Origin: Xanthomonas sp. Leaf131
GTDB lineage: Bacteria; Pseudomonadota; Gammaproteobacteria; Xanthomonadales; Xanthomonadaceae
Reading direction: 5' to 3'
DNA length: 64,000 bases
Assembly (NCBI RefSeq): GCF_001423495.1
Contig: NZ_LMOG01000018.1
Coordinates: forward strand, 374,812 to 438,811
Part shown: piece by piece, positions 35,047 to 45,791 of the stretch
Numbering within the stretch: the first letter of the stretch is position 1
Layout: every line of letters starts with the position of its first letter
The notes under the pieces: generated by a model
Databases searched by the model: none
The model's input: only the letters and a program-made list of their open reading frames with translations
Told to the model about the DNA's origin: nothing
Position numbers and translations under genes: made by a program

Positions 35047-36837
35047 ATGTCCGCTTATAAGATCACTGAACACAAGTACGACATGGTGGTGGTGGGTGCC
35101 GGCGGTGCCGGCCTGCGTGCCACCTTCGGCCTGGCCCAGAAGGGCTTGCAGACCGTCTGCCTGACCAAGGTCTTCCCGACCCGTTCGCACACCGTGGCAG
35201 CGCAGGGCGGCATCTCCGCCGCGCTCGGCAACATGGGCGAAGACGACTGGCGCTACCACTTTTACGACACCATCAAGGGCTCCGATTGGCTGGGCGACCA
35301 GGACGCGATCGAGTACATGTGCCGTGAGGCGATCCCGGCCATCATCGAACTCGAGCATTACGGCGTGCCGTTCTCGCGTACCGAAGAGGGCAAGATCTAC
35401 CAGCGTCCGTTCGGTGGCATGACCACCAAGTACGGCGAAGGCCCGTCCGCGCAGCGCACCTGCGCGGCGGCCGACCGCACCGGCCACGCCATGCTGCACA
35501 CGCTGTACCAGCAGTCGCTGGCGCACAACGCGCGCTTCATGATCGAGTATTTCGCACTGGATCTGATCTTCGACGACGAAGGTGTCTGCCGCGGCGTGCT
35601 GGCCCTGGACATGGCCGAAGGGTCGCTGCATCTGTTCCGCGCCCAGGGCGTGGTGCTGGCCACCGGCGGTTACGGTCGCGCCTATTTCAGCGCCACCTCC
35701 GCGCATACCTGTACCGGCGACGGCGGCGGCCTGGTGATGCGTGCCGGCCTGCCGATGCAGGATATGGAGTTCGTGCAGTTCCATCCCACCGGCATCTACG
35801 GTGCGGGCTGCCTGATCACCGAGGGCGTGCGTGGCGAAGGCGGCATTCTGCGCAATAGCAACGGCGAGCGCTTCATGGAGCGCTATGCACCGCACTACAA
35901 GGATCTGGCCTCGCGCGACGTGGTGTCGCGTTCGATGACCGTGGAGATCCGCGAAGGTCGTGGCGTGGGCGAGCACAAGGATCACATCCTGCTCGACCTG
36001 ACCCATCTCGGCCCGGAAGTCATCAACGAAAAGCTGCCCGGCATCGCCGAAAGCGCCCACATCTTTGCCGGTGTGGACGTGACCAAGCAGCCGATTCCGG
36101 TGCTGCCGACGGTGCACTACAACATGGGCGGCATTCCGACCAACTATCACGGCGAAGTCGTGCGCAAGCACGGCGACGACCCGGATTCGGTGGTGCCCGG
36201 CCTGTACGCCATCGGCGAAGCTGCCTGCGTCTCGGTGCACGGTGCCAACCGTCTGGGCTCCAACTCGCTGCTGGATCTGGTGGTGTTCGGTCGCGCGGTG
36301 GCCAACCGCTGCGCCGAGACGATCAAGACCAACCAGCCGCACAAGTCGCTGCCCTCCGATGCCTGCGACAAGGCCTTGGGCTTGCTGGACAAGCTGCGTC
36401 ACGCCAATGGCTCGACGCCGACTTCGGTGATCCGCGACAACATGCAGCGCACCATGCAGTCGGATGCGGCGGTGTTCCGCACCAGCAAGACCTTGAAGGA
36501 AGGCGTGGACAAGATGGCCGAGATCTTCGCCACCTTCGAAGACGTCAAGGTGTCGGACCGTTCGCTGGTGTGGAACTCGGATCTGATCGAGACCTACGAG
36601 TTGAACAACCTGCTGCTCAACGCAGTGGCGACGATCAACTCGGCCGAACAGCGCAAGGAGAGCCGTGGCGCGCATGCGCACGAAGATTTCCCGGATCGCG
36701 ACGACGTCAACTGGCACAAGCACACGCTGGTCACCGTGGACGACAAGGGCGCTTGCGAATTCGATTACCGCCCGGTCCACATGTACACGCTGAGCAAGGA
36801 TGTGGACGTTGTCCCGCCCAAGCCGCGCGTGTACTGA
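35047..36837 (+). CDS. sdhA: Succinate dehydrogenase flavoprotein subunit
   Basis: 596 residues. FAD-binding [17 protein letters not shown], the covalent-flavin His in [17 protein letters not shown], substrate-site blocks [13 protein letters not shown] and the C-terminal [18 protein letters not shown] are all present. It oxidises succinate to fumarate in the TCA cycle and respiratory complex II. Confidence 0.97.
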   Translation: MSAYKITEHKYDMVVVGAGGAGLRATFGLAQKGLQTVCLTKVFPTRSHTVAAQGGISAALGNMGEDDWRYHFYDTIKGSDWLGDQDAIEYMCREAIPAIIELEHYGVPFSRTEEGKIYQRPFGGMTTKYGEGPSAQRTCAAADRTGHAMLHTLYQQSLAHNARFMIEYFALDLIFDDEGVCRGVLALDMAEGSLHLFRAQGVVLATGGYGRAYFSATSAHTCTGDGGGLVMRAGLPMQDMEFVQFHPTGIYGAGCLITEGVRGEGGILRNSNGERFMERYAPHYKDLASRDVVSRSMTVEIREGRGVGEHKDHILLDLTHLGPEVINEKLPGIAESAHIFAGVDVTKQPIPVLPTVHYNMGGIPTNYHGEVVRKHGDDPDSVVPGLYAIGEAACVSVHGANRLGSNSLLDLVVFGRAVANRCAETIKTNQPHKSLPSDACDKALGLLDKLRHANGSTPTSVIRDNMQRTMQSDAAVFRTSKTLKEGVDKMAEIFATFEDVKVSDRSLVWNSDLIETYELNNLLLNAVATINSAEQRKESRGAHAHEDFPDRDDVNWHKHTLVTVDDKGACEFDYRPVHMYTLSKDVDVVPPKPRVY

Positions 36838-37053
36838 GTGCTGATGCGCATGGACCGATCCGCTTCTTCCTCGCAGCTGTTCGCCGGCCTTTTCGGGCGC
36901 GGCGGCGGCGCGTCGGGGCAGCGCGATCGTTGCATGTCGCAGGCGCGGCGCCGGCATCGTGCCGGCCGCCGCGTCACCGCATCGGTGGTGGCATCCATCG
37001 TCTTTACCTTCATGTGCACGGTGCGGTTGTCGTTCGCACCGCGCATCGCCTGA
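36838..37053 (+). CDS. Possible small membrane ORF between sdhA and sdhB
   Basis: sdhA and sdhB are separated by 232 bases, unusual for this operon. The gap is filled by an open frame of up to 71 residues starting with GTG right after the sdhA stop (or ATG at 36844). It has an Arg-rich middle and one hydrophobic segment, [16 protein letters not shown]. No family is recognised and no clear ribosome-binding site is seen. It may be non-coding. Confidence 0.25.
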   Translation: MLMRMDRSASSSQLFAGLFGRGGGASGQRDRCMSQARRRHRAGRRVTASVVASIVFTFMCTVRLSFAPRIA

Positions 37054-37069
37054 GCCAACGAGAGCAGCT

Positions 37070-37852
37070 ATGGCAGAGTTCACCCTCCCCAAGAATTCAA
37101 AGATCGGCAAGGGTAAGCATTACCCTGCACAGGGCGCCAAGAACACGCGCACCTTCAAGGTCTACCGCTGGGATCCGGATGGCGACGCCAACCCGCGTAC
37201 CGACAGCTACGAGATCGATCTCGACAAGTGCGGCCCGATGGTCCTGGACGCGCTGATCAAGATCAAGAACGAGATCGACCCGACATTGACGTTCCGTCGC
37301 TCCTGCCGCGAAGGCATCTGCGGCTCGTGCGCGATGAACATCGACGGCACCAACACGCTGGCGTGCACCAAGGCGATCGATGCCTGCGGCAAGGCCGAAG
37401 TGCCGATCTATCCGCTGCCGCACATGAGCGTGATCAAGGATCTGGTGCCGGATCTGACCCACTTCTACGCGCAGTACGCGTCGATCAAGCCGTGGATCCG
37501 CACCCAGACCCCGGCGCCGACGGACCGCGAGCGCCTGCAGTCGCCGGAAGACCGCAAGAAGCTCGATGGTCTGTACGAGTGCATCCTGTGCGCGTGTTGC
37601 TCGACCAGCTGCCCGAGCTACTGGTGGAATGGCGAGCGCTATCTGGGCCCGGCGATCCTGCTGCAAGCCTACCGCTGGATCATCGACTCGCGCGATGAAG
37701 ACACCGGTGCGCGTCTGGACGATCTGGAAGATCCGTTCAAGCTGTATCGCTGCCACACCATCATGAACTGCGCACGGACCTGCCCGAAGGGGCTGAATCC
37801 GGCGCTGGCGATCACCGAAATCAAGAAATTGATGATGGCGCGCCGGGCCTGA
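37070..37852 (+). CDS. sdhB: Succinate dehydrogenase iron-sulfur subunit
   Basis: 260 residues. The [2Fe-2S] site is in [12 protein letters not shown] with a later Cys in TLACTKAI. The [4Fe-4S]/[3Fe-4S] ligands lie in [16 protein letters not shown] and [20 protein letters not shown] 37070 gives [18 protein letters not shown], as in related SdhB proteins; GAGAG lies upstream. A strong terminator follows. Confidence 0.96.
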   Translation: MAEFTLPKNSKIGKGKHYPAQGAKNTRTFKVYRWDPDGDANPRTDSYEIDLDKCGPMVLDALIKIKNEIDPTLTFRRSCREGICGSCAMNIDGTNTLACTKAIDACGKAEVPIYPLPHMSVIKDLVPDLTHFYAQYASIKPWIRTQTPAPTDRERLQSPEDRKKLDGLYECILCACCSTSCPSYWWNGERYLGPAILLQAYRWIIDSRDEDTGARLDDLEDPFKLYRCHTIMNCARTCPKGLNPALAITEIKKLMMARRA

Positions 37853-38636
<784 letters not shown>

Positions 38637-38641
38637 ACCGC

Positions 38642-39883
38642 ATGTTCAAACCTATCCCGGTTGCCATCGGCTTGCGCTATCTGCGTGCCAAGCGGCGCAA
38701 TGGCTTCATCTCGTTTATCTCGATGGCATCGATCCTGGGCATCGCCCTGGGGGTGACGGTGCTGATCACCACGCTGGCGGTGATGAGCGGTTTTCAAAAA
38801 GAGATCCGCGACCGTCTGCTGCAGATGGCCGCGCATGCCACTGTCAGTGCGGACGGCGCGCCGATGCATGATTGGCAGCACGCGGTCGAGGTCGCCATGG
38901 CCGATCCGCGTATTGCTGGTGCCGCTCCGTACATCGAAACCGAATCGCTGCTGCAGGGCCCGCGCAAGCAGCCGGCCATCGTGCGCGGCATCGTTCCTGC
39001 CGAAGAAGGCAAGGTCTCGGTGCTGGCCAAGAAGATGCAGCAGGGCTCGGTCGATAGTCTGACCCCGGGCTCCTACAACATCGTCATCGGCAAGGAGCTG
39101 GCGATCTGGCTGGGCGTGGATGTGGGCGACAGCATCGTCGTGTTGCTCAGCGATACCCAGGCCACCCCGCTGGGCGCGATGCCGCGGCTCAAGCGTTTCA
39201 CCGTCAGCGGGATTTTTGAAGCGGGCTACAACGAGATCGACCGCGGTCTGGCGGTGGTCAACATGCAGGACCTGGCGCGGGTGTTGCGCATGGACGGCGT
39301 TACCGGCGTGCGGCTGCGGCTGCACGACATGGATCAGGCCTGGACGGTGGCGCGCGACCTTGCGATCAAGTTGCATGGGCCGTACCGGGTCAGCGACTGG
39401 ACCCAGGAAAACGCCAATCTCTACCACTCGTTGAAGATGGAAAAGACCGTGATGGGCATCCTGCTGTCGCTGATCGTGGCGATGGGTGCGTTCAACCTGG
39501 TGTCGTCGCAGGTGATGCTGGTGACCGACAAACAAGCCGATATCGCCATCCTGCGCACGCTGGGGCTATCGCCTGCGGGCGTGATGCAGGTGTTCATGGT
39601 GCAGGGCTCGTTGATCGGCTTCATGGGCACGATCATGGGCGTGATCGGCGGCATCGTGCTGACGCTCAATCTGGAGCGCATCCTGGGTCTGATCGAGACG
39701 ATCTTCAGCGTCAAGCTGCTGCCGGAGGACGTGTATTACATCACCGGCCTGCCGACCGATATGCAGACCCAGGACGTGGTGGTGATCACCGTGGTGGCAT
39801 TGGCGATGAGTTTCCTGGCGACCTTGTATCCGGCATGGCGCGCGTCGCGCACGCAGCCGGCGGAGGCGCTGCGTTATGAATGA
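38642..39883 (+). CDS. lolC: Lipoprotein-releasing system permease LolC/E
   Basis: 413 residues, the usual LolC/LolE length when started at [14 protein letters not shown] (38642); the ATG at 38615 would overlap the YgfX-like gene. One N-terminal TM with [17 protein letters not shown], a large periplasmic domain, and three C-terminal TMs ending [18 protein letters not shown], as in MacB/LolC families. With LolD it extracts outer-membrane lipoproteins from the inner membrane. Only one permease gene is seen, so a LolCF-type homodimer is likely. Confidence 0.92.
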   Translation: MFKPIPVAIGLRYLRAKRRNGFISFISMASILGIALGVTVLITTLAVMSGFQKEIRDRLLQMAAHATVSADGAPMHDWQHAVEVAMADPRIAGAAPYIETESLLQGPRKQPAIVRGIVPAEEGKVSVLAKKMQQGSVDSLTPGSYNIVIGKELAIWLGVDVGDSIVVLLSDTQATPLGAMPRLKRFTVSGIFEAGYNEIDRGLAVVNMQDLARVLRMDGVTGVRLRLHDMDQAWTVARDLAIKLHGPYRVSDWTQENANLYHSLKMEKTVMGILLSLIVAMGAFNLVSSQVMLVTDKQADIAILRTLGLSPAGVMQVFMVQGSLIGFMGTIMGVIGGIVLTLNLERILGLIETIFSVKLLPEDVYYITGLPTDMQTQDVVVITVVALAMSFLATLYPAWRASRTQPAEALRYE

Positions 39884-40610
39884 GATCCGGGAATCGGTTG
39901 TGCAAAAGTCAGCTCAAGCAGAAGCGGTGATCCGCGCCGAGGGTCTGGCCAAGACCTACGCCGAAGGCAAGATGCGTACGCCGGTGTTCGATGGCCTGGA
40001 TCTGTCGGTGGCGACCGGCGAAACGGTGGCGATCGTCGGTGCGTCGGGCGCGGGCAAGAGCACGCTGCTGCATCTGCTCGGCGGGTTGGATATTCCGACT
40101 TCCGGCGAGGTGTATGTGGCCGGGCGACGCATGTCGGCGCTGTCCGATGGCGAGCGCGGCAAGCTGCGCAATCAGGCGCTGGGCTTCGTCTACCAGTTCC
40201 ATCATCTGCTGCCGGAATTCACCGCGTTGGAAAACGTGATGATGCCGGTGCTGCTATCCGGCAAAGACGTCTCGGTGGCCCGGGCGCAGGCATTGCAGTT
40301 GCTGGAATCGGTGGGGCTGGGGCATCGCATCGAGCACAAGCCCAGCGAGTTGTCAGGCGGCGAGCGTCAGCGTGCGGCGGTGGCGCGTGCGCTGGTGAAC
40401 AAGCCAGGCTGCGTGCTGGGCGATGAGCCCACCGGCAACCTGGACGACAAGACCGCCGAAACCGTGTTCGAGCTGATGCTGGAACTCAATCGCGCCCAGC
40501 GCACCAGTCTGGTGTTGGTGACGCACGATCGCAGTCTGGCGCGGCGTCTGGACCGCGTGCTCGAGTTGCATCAAGGCAAGTTGCGCGAGTTGGCGCCGTC
40601 TGCGGTGTAA
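39876..40610 (+). CDS. lolD: Lipoprotein-releasing system ATPase LolD
   Basis: 244 residues. Walker [10 protein letters not shown], the LolD-type [19 protein letters not shown], signature LSGGERQR, and Walker B as [10 protein letters not shown]. It overlaps lolC by eight bases. It powers lipoprotein release. Confidence 0.95.
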   Translation: MNEIRESVVQKSAQAEAVIRAEGLAKTYAEGKMRTPVFDGLDLSVATGETVAIVGASGAGKSTLLHLLGGLDIPTSGEVYVAGRRMSALSDGERGKLRNQALGFVYQFHHLLPEFTALENVMMPVLLSGKDVSVARAQALQLLESVGLGHRIEHKPSELSGGERQRAAVARALVNKPGCVLGDEPTGNLDDKTAETVFELMLELNRAQRTSLVLVTHDRSLARRLDRVLELHQGKLRELAPSAV

Positions 40611-40617
40611 GCACTGT

Positions 40618-40644
40618 CTTGCCGTGGGAATCTCTGACGGCAAG
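40618..40644 (+). terminator. Terminator-like hairpin after lolD
   Basis: CTTGCCGT and ACGGCAAG form an 8-bp stem around 11 bases, seven bases after the lolD stop. No good T-tract follows (GCTCTGTT), so it may be Rho-aided or only an RNA-stability element. Confidence 0.4.
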
Positions 40645-40831
40645 GCTCTGTTGAACTGCGGATTTCAGGGTGAAGATCCTGAAGCCGGTTGGCGATGCAT
40701 CTTCGCGATGCATCTGCCGGATGGTGCAACAACGCGCTCGCTGAGCAGGCAGCGTCTGCGAGCACTGTCGTGTCGATGCCCGCGTTGACGGGAGACGGTC
40801 GCCGTCACTCGGGCGACGACGACCTGGCGCA

Positions 40832-41896
40832 TCAGGGAATGATGCGCTGCGCGCGTAGGCGCGTGAACAGCTCCAGGAACGATGCGCGGCTGTCGTAGAA
40901 GTCCAGAAAGCCCAGCTCGCGGCTCTTGGTCATCTCGTTGACGCACTCGATCTCGCGGCCCAGGTCGGCATCGGTATGCCACCACGATGCCAGCCGGTTG
41001 ACGTCGGCTTCCACCAGGCCATGCTGCTTGGCAATCTCGGCCCACACGGCCGGCGCAGTCTCGCTCAAGCGTGCTTCCAGCGGCGCCGGCGTTTCAGGGC
41101 AGGGCAGAACGTCAAGTTCGAAGAAATCGGCAATCTGGCTCCACATCCAGCGCCAGCGGAACACATCGCCGTTGACGGTGTTGAAGGCCTGATTGCGTGC
41201 TGCCGGGCTCAGGCCGGCCCAGGCCAGCTGCTTGCCGAGCAGGCCAGCGTCGGTGAGGTCGGTGAGGCTATTCCATTGCGCCTGCGAGCCGGGAAACACG
41301 AATGGCTGACCGGTGTGCTTGCACAGCGACGCGTACACCGCCAGCGTCACGCCCATGTTCATCGCATTGCTGCCATTGGCCATGCCGATCATGGTGTGCG
41401 AGCGATGCACGCTCCAGCCGAAGCCGTGCCGCTCGGCGTTCGCGAACAATAGGTCTTCCAGCGTGTAGTAGAAATTCTCGCCGGGCTGGCGCGGCTCGCT
41501 TTCGCGGAACGGCGTCTCCGCCTTGCCGCTGCCGTAGTTCTCGAACGCACCCAGATAGTGCTTGGTGCCGGTGACCAGCGCCATATGCTGCAGCGGTGCA
41601 TCGCTCAGCGCCTCGCACAGATGCCGCATCATCGCGCCATTGGCTTCGACGTTTTCGCGCTCGGTATCGCGACGTGTCCAGGTACAGAAGAACACGTGGG
41701 TGATCGGCAGGCCGCGCAGCGCGTTGGCGGTGCTCTCGGCATCCAGCAGGTCGGCTGCCACCGGAATCACGCCGTCCTGGGCGAGCGGGCGCCGCGCCAG
41801 GCCGTAGACGGTCCAACCGTCGGCCACCAGCACGTTGGCGAGGTTGTAACCGGAAATGCCGGTCACGCCGACAATCAATGCAATGCCTTTACGCAT
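40832..41896 (-). CDS. PRISE-family SDR (progesterone 5-beta-reductase-like)
   Basis: A 354-residue extended/atypical SDR. It has the nucleotide motif IVGVTGISGYNLA, GLARRP, and FFCTWTRRDTE. The catalytic region reads ALVTGTKHYLGAF and later NFYYTLEDLL, the NFYY motif of plant progesterone 5-beta-reductase/iridoid synthase-like enzymes. These reduce activated C=C bonds of enones with NADPH. The native bacterial substrate is not known. A GAGGAG site lies before the ATG. It appears monocistronic and faces lolD. Confidence 0.82.
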   Translation of the reverse strand: MRKGIALIVGVTGISGYNLANVLVADGWTVYGLARRPLAQDGVIPVAADLLDAESTANALRGLPITHVFFCTWTRRDTERENVEANGAMMRHLCEALSDAPLQHMALVTGTKHYLGAFENYGSGKAETPFRESEPRQPGENFYYTLEDLLFANAERHGFGWSVHRSHTMIGMANGSNAMNMGVTLAVYASLCKHTGQPFVFPGSQAQWNSLTDLTDAGLLGKQLAWAGLSPAARNQAFNTVNGDVFRWRWMWSQIADFFELDVLPCPETPAPLEARLSETAPAVWAEIAKQHGLVEADVNRLASWWHTDADLGREIECVNEMTKSRELGFLDFYDSRASFLELFTRLRAQRIIP

Positions 41897-42211
41897 GGGG
41901 GGAACTCCTCGAATACAGCATCGAAGATAGCGCGGCAGTCATGAAATCGAGGCGAATGCAGGCCGATGCGCTGTGTACGTCACTTGCACACACTGTCCTG
42001 CCGATGACAGTGCATGGGTGATGAGGACGGCCGCATCGAGGACGACATGGCGCAGCGCCAGTCCGACGGCTCCATGTGCATGTAAACCGATTCGGTGACT
42101 GGATGCACCACAGCAGGCGCAGCCGTCTTCCTACCGACCAATGCGCCAATCACTGCTGTGGCCCAGGCAAGCCCTGACCTAACGTGAGTTGGTGAACGAG
42201 CCTCGGACCGG
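41897..42211. other. Intergenic region upstream of comEC
   Basis: A 315-base divergent gap between the PRISE-like gene and comEC. I see no convincing gene, repeat or strong promoter. Confidence 0.5.
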
Positions 42212-44623
42212 ATGACCACCGATAGCATGGACGCATCAGCGCAGGCACAACCGGCGCCGCAGGTTGTATCTGCAGTGGCGGTCGCAGCGGCCTTGCTGCT
42301 GGGCATTGTGGCGTGCGCGTGGTCGCCTGCGCTGATGCCGCGTGCGGTCTACGCGGCATGCATCTGTGCAGGTGTGTTCGTGATCGGTTTGAGCAGGTGG
42401 CGACATCCGCGACGGATCGCCGTGCTAGTGACGATGGCAACGGCTGTCTTCGGTTTCGGCTTGATGGGCTGGCAAGTCGCCAGCACCTTGCAGGCACAAC
42501 TGCGTCCACAAGACGAAGCGCGCGAAATGGCTGTGCGCGGCCAAGTCGTCGGACTCCCGGTGGCCGAACAACGACGCACGCGCTTTCAGCTACGCGTGGA
42601 GGACGATGCTGCACAGCCAGCATCACTGCGCGGCAAGCTGCTGCAGTTGGCCTGGTACGACGACTTCGGTGCCGAACAGATCGGTCCACGTGCAGCACTG
42701 CGCGCGGGCGCAGCTTGGCAATTGCGGCTCAAGCTGCGGGCGCCGCGTGGCTTGCGCAATCCCGGTGGGTTCGATGCCGAGCGTCAGGCGCTGGCGCAGC
42801 GCATTGCCGCGACCGGCTATGTGCGCGTACCAGCCGCAGCACGGCAAACAGCGGCACCACGTGGCGTGGATGCCTGGCGCGAACGCATGTCGCAGCGGAT
42901 TGCCGAGCGCGTGTCCGGTCCCTCTGCGCCGTATCTGCGTGCACTGGCGCTGGGCGACACGCGCGGGCTGGACGACGCGGCCTGGGCCACGCTACGTGCC
43001 ACCGGGCTCAGTCATCTGATTGCCATCTCCGGATTCCATGTCGGATTGGTCGCTGCGTTCTTCGCGATGCTGGTTGCCGGCATCTGGCGACTGTGGCCCG
43101 GGCTCGGAACGCGCTTTCCGCGTCTCCACGCGGCGGCCATCGCGGCCTTGCTCGCCGCCGCCGCGTACGCGGTACTGGCTGGGCTGGCGCTGCCCACCGT
43201 GCGCACGGTGTTGATGATTGCCGTGGTCGCGCTGGCGCGGGTCGTCCGGCGCCGTGCCACGACCGCGCAGATTCTCGCGCTCGCCCTGTTGACAGTCTTG
43301 CTGTGGGATCCGCTGAGTGTGCTGGTCGCGGGCTTCTGGCTCAGCTTCGCGGGTGTGGCCTGGTTGGTGTGGTGCCTGCCGTCCGACGATCGCGCCATCC
43401 TGCGTGGGTTTTTGTCGGCGCAAACCGTTGCCACGGTCGGCTTGCTGCCGCTGACGGTGAGCCTGTTCGGGCAGGCTTCGTTGGTCGGGCCGTTCGCCAA
43501 CCTGGTCGCCATTCCCTGGTGGACCTTCGTGGTGGTGCCGCTCGCGTTGCTCGGCACGGCGCTCGAAGCGCTCCATCCAGGCGCGGGCGTGTGGGCATGG
43601 CGCTTGGCAGGCTGGTGTTTCGAGTTGACCTGGCCGGGCTTCGTCTGGCTCGGGCAGACCCCGGTGGCGTTGTGGTGGGTGCCAGAATCCGATGCGATCG
43701 CGCTGGTGTTGGCCTTGCTCGGCGCGTTCTGGCTGTTGCTGCCGCGCGGTACGCCGGGCAAATCCCTGGCGTTGCTGCTATGGCTGCCGCTGCTGTGGCC
43801 GGACCGCGAATTGCCCGCGGCCGGCGAGGCCGATGTGCAGGTGCTGGACGTGGGGCAGGGCCTGGCGCTGCTGGTGCGCACGCAACGGCATGCGCTGTTG
43901 TTCGATACCGGCCCGGCGGTGCGCGATGGCTTCGATGCCGGCGAGCGGGTGGTGCTGCCGGCGTTGCGTGCGCTCGGCTTGCGCCGTCTGGATGCCATCG
44001 TGCTCAGTCATGCCGATGCCGATCATGCCGGTGGCTATGCAGCGGTACGTGCGGGATTGCCTGTTGCCATGACGGCCGCGCCGCCAGATGCGCCGCTGGA
44101 CGTCAGCGCACGCTGCCATGCCGGCCATCAGTGGGAATGGGACGGCGTGCGCTTTCGCTTCCTGCATCCGAGCGCCGGCTTTCCGTATCTGCGCAATCAA
44201 TCCAGCTGCGTGCTGCGCCTCGAAACGCGGCATGGCGCCGCGCTGCTGACAGGCGACATCGGCGAGATCGTCGAGCGGCGCCTGCTGCGGGAACATGCCC
44301 CGGAGCTGCGTGCCGATCTGGTGATCGTTCCGCACCACGGCAGTGCCGATGGCTCGCACGCCGGTTTCATTGCCGCGACCGGCGCGCGGCTGGCGCTGGT
44401 GTCCTCCGGGCACGGCAATCGCTTCGGTCACCCGCGTGCGGAGGTGGTGCAGCGCTGGCAGGACAGCGGCGCCGAGCTGCTCGACACTGCGCAGGCCGGC
44501 GCGATCCGGGTCTGGCTGGGTACCGATGGCCTGCGGGTGCGCGAGCGACGGCGCTGGCAGCCGCGGCTATGGGATGCTGCGGAACGGCGGCGGTCGGCTG
44601 CTATCCTATCGGCCAGCGAATAG
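42212..44623 (+). CDS. comEC: DNA internalisation protein ComEC/Rec2
   Basis: 803 residues. N-terminal membrane segments and a DUF4131-type OB region, a central competence domain with ATGLSHLIAISGFHVGLVAAF (split motif HLIAISGFH), multiple TMs, and a C-terminal metallo-beta-lactamase-like domain with VLDVGQGLALLV, SHADADHAGG and VPHHGSADGS. It forms the inner-membrane channel for single-stranded DNA in natural transformation. It is read into exbB with a 28-base gap. Confidence 0.94.
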   Translation: MTTDSMDASAQAQPAPQVVSAVAVAAALLLGIVACAWSPALMPRAVYAACICAGVFVIGLSRWRHPRRIAVLVTMATAVFGFGLMGWQVASTLQAQLRPQDEAREMAVRGQVVGLPVAEQRRTRFQLRVEDDAAQPASLRGKLLQLAWYDDFGAEQIGPRAALRAGAAWQLRLKLRAPRGLRNPGGFDAERQALAQRIAATGYVRVPAAARQTAAPRGVDAWRERMSQRIAERVSGPSAPYLRALALGDTRGLDDAAWATLRATGLSHLIAISGFHVGLVAAFFAMLVAGIWRLWPGLGTRFPRLHAAAIAALLAAAAYAVLAGLALPTVRTVLMIAVVALARVVRRRATTAQILALALLTVLLWDPLSVLVAGFWLSFAGVAWLVWCLPSDDRAILRGFLSAQTVATVGLLPLTVSLFGQASLVGPFANLVAIPWWTFVVVPLALLGTALEALHPGAGVWAWRLAGWCFELTWPGFVWLGQTPVALWWVPESDAIALVLALLGAFWLLLPRGTPGKSLALLLWLPLLWPDRELPAAGEADVQVLDVGQGLALLVRTQRHALLFDTGPAVRDGFDAGERVVLPALRALGLRRLDAIVLSHADADHAGGYAAVRAGLPVAMTAAPPDAPLDVSARCHAGHQWEWDGVRFRFLHPSAGFPYLRNQSSCVLRLETRHGAALLTGDIGEIVERRLLREHAPELRADLVIVPHHGSADGSHAGFIAATGARLALVSSGHGNRFGHPRAEVVQRWQDSGAELLDTAQAGAIRVWLGTDGLRVRERRRWQPRLWDAAERRRSAAILSASE

Positions 44624-44651
44624 GCGGCCGCGTTGCCGGAGGAATCGAATC

Positions 44652-45314
44652 GTGTTGGAGCTGGTCAAGGCAGGCGGTTGGCCGATGGTGCCGTTGCTGT
44701 TGCTGGGCGTGATCGCCCTGGCGATCGTGCTGGAGCGTCTGTGGACCTTGCGCCGCAACGAGGTGACTCCACCCGGTCTGGGCGAAGAGGTCCGCAACTG
44801 GGCCGCGCGCGGCAAGCTGGATCCCACCCATATCGAATCCCTGCGTCGCAATTCCCCGCTGGGCGCCTTGCTCGCCGCCGCACTGGACGTGCGCGGTCGC
44901 CCACGCGAGTTGATCCGCGAGCGTATCGAGGACACCGGCCGGCATGTGGTGCATCGCATGGAGCGTTATCTGAACGCACTGGGCACGATTGCATCCGCCG
45001 GGCCGCTGCTGGGTCTGTTGGGCACCGTGGTGGGCATGATCCAGATGTTCATGGGCATCCTCGATCACGGCGTTGGCGATGTGAACCAGCTGGCGGGCGG
45101 CATCGGCAAGGCGCTGGTGTGCACGGCCACCGGCATGATCATTGCGGTGCCTGCCTTGATGGCGCATCGCTTCTTCAAGGGCCGCATCGCCGGTTACATC
45201 ATCGAGATGGAGCAGGAAGCCACCTTGTTGCTGGACACGATGGATGGCCGCACGGTGCCGGCCGCTGCGGCGCCGGTTGCGGCAGGTGCCAAGCCTGTCA
45301 TGGCAAAGGGCTGA
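44652..45314 (+). CDS. exbB: ExbB/TolQ/MotA-type proton channel protein
   Basis: 220 residues with a GTG start after a GGAGG ribosome-binding site. Three hydrophobic segments; SAGPLLGLLGTVVGMIQMF and CTATGMIIAVPALMAHRFF are the conserved TolQ/ExbB blocks. With ExbD it uses the proton gradient. Placement before msbA and lpxK is common in xanthomonads and suggests an envelope role rather than a TonB one; this is inference. Confidence 0.9.
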   Translation: MLELVKAGGWPMVPLLLLGVIALAIVLERLWTLRRNEVTPPGLGEEVRNWAARGKLDPTHIESLRRNSPLGALLAAALDVRGRPRELIRERIEDTGRHVVHRMERYLNALGTIASAGPLLGLLGTVVGMIQMFMGILDHGVGDVNQLAGGIGKALVCTATGMIIAVPALMAHRFFKGRIAGYIIEMEQEATLLLDTMDGRTVPAAAAPVAAGAKPVMAKG

Positions 45315-45317
45315 CGG

Positions 45318-45791
45318 ATGCGTATCGGCAGCGACCGAAGCCAGGACGAGCCACATATCGATCTGGTGCCATTGATCGACGTGATCCTCGTCCTCATCAT
45401 CTTCTTCGTGGTGACCACGACCTTCGACGCACGCTCCACGCTGCAATTGCAGTTGCCGACTGCCAGCGACCAACACACCAGTGCGCCGCCGCGTGCGTTG
45501 AGCGTGCTGGTCAATGCCGATGGGCGTTACTTCATCAACGACCAGGAAGTGCTGAGTTCGGATGTGGATTCGCTCAAGCAGACCATCGCCCAGATCGCCG
45601 GCGATGACCGCGAACAGACGGTGCTGATGCGCGCCGATGCACGCACGCCGTACCAGGCCGTGGTGACCGCGCAGGATGCGTTGGGGCAACTGGGCTTTCG
45701 CCGTATCGCGATCGCCACTGCGCCCCAAGCCGGCACGTCTGCTGCGACCGGCACTGCCGGCAACACACGCAATAACGGAACCCGCCAGTGA
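45318..45791 (+). CDS. exbD: ExbD/TolR family protein
   Basis: 157 residues. A single N-terminal TM with the proton-path Asp in IDLVPLIDVILVLIIFFVV, then a periplasmic domain. The last four bases overlap msbA. It is the partner of the ExbB upstream. Confidence 0.92.
   Translation: MRIGSDRSQDEPHIDLVPLIDVILVLIIFFVVTTTFDARSTLQLQLPTASDQHTSAPPRALSVLVNADGRYFINDQEVLSSDVDSLKQTIAQIAGDDREQTVLMRADARTPYQAVVTAQDALGQLGFRRIAIATAPQAGTSAATGTAGNTRNNGTRQ

Noticed and set aside
34969..37110. A 713-codon open frame antisense to sdhA
   Set aside because: The sense strand encodes an unmistakable SdhA. The antisense frame is a codon-bias artefact.
41889..42149. Minus-strand 86-codon frame upstream of comEC
   Set aside because: Cys/Arg-rich translation with no family features and no ribosome-binding site.
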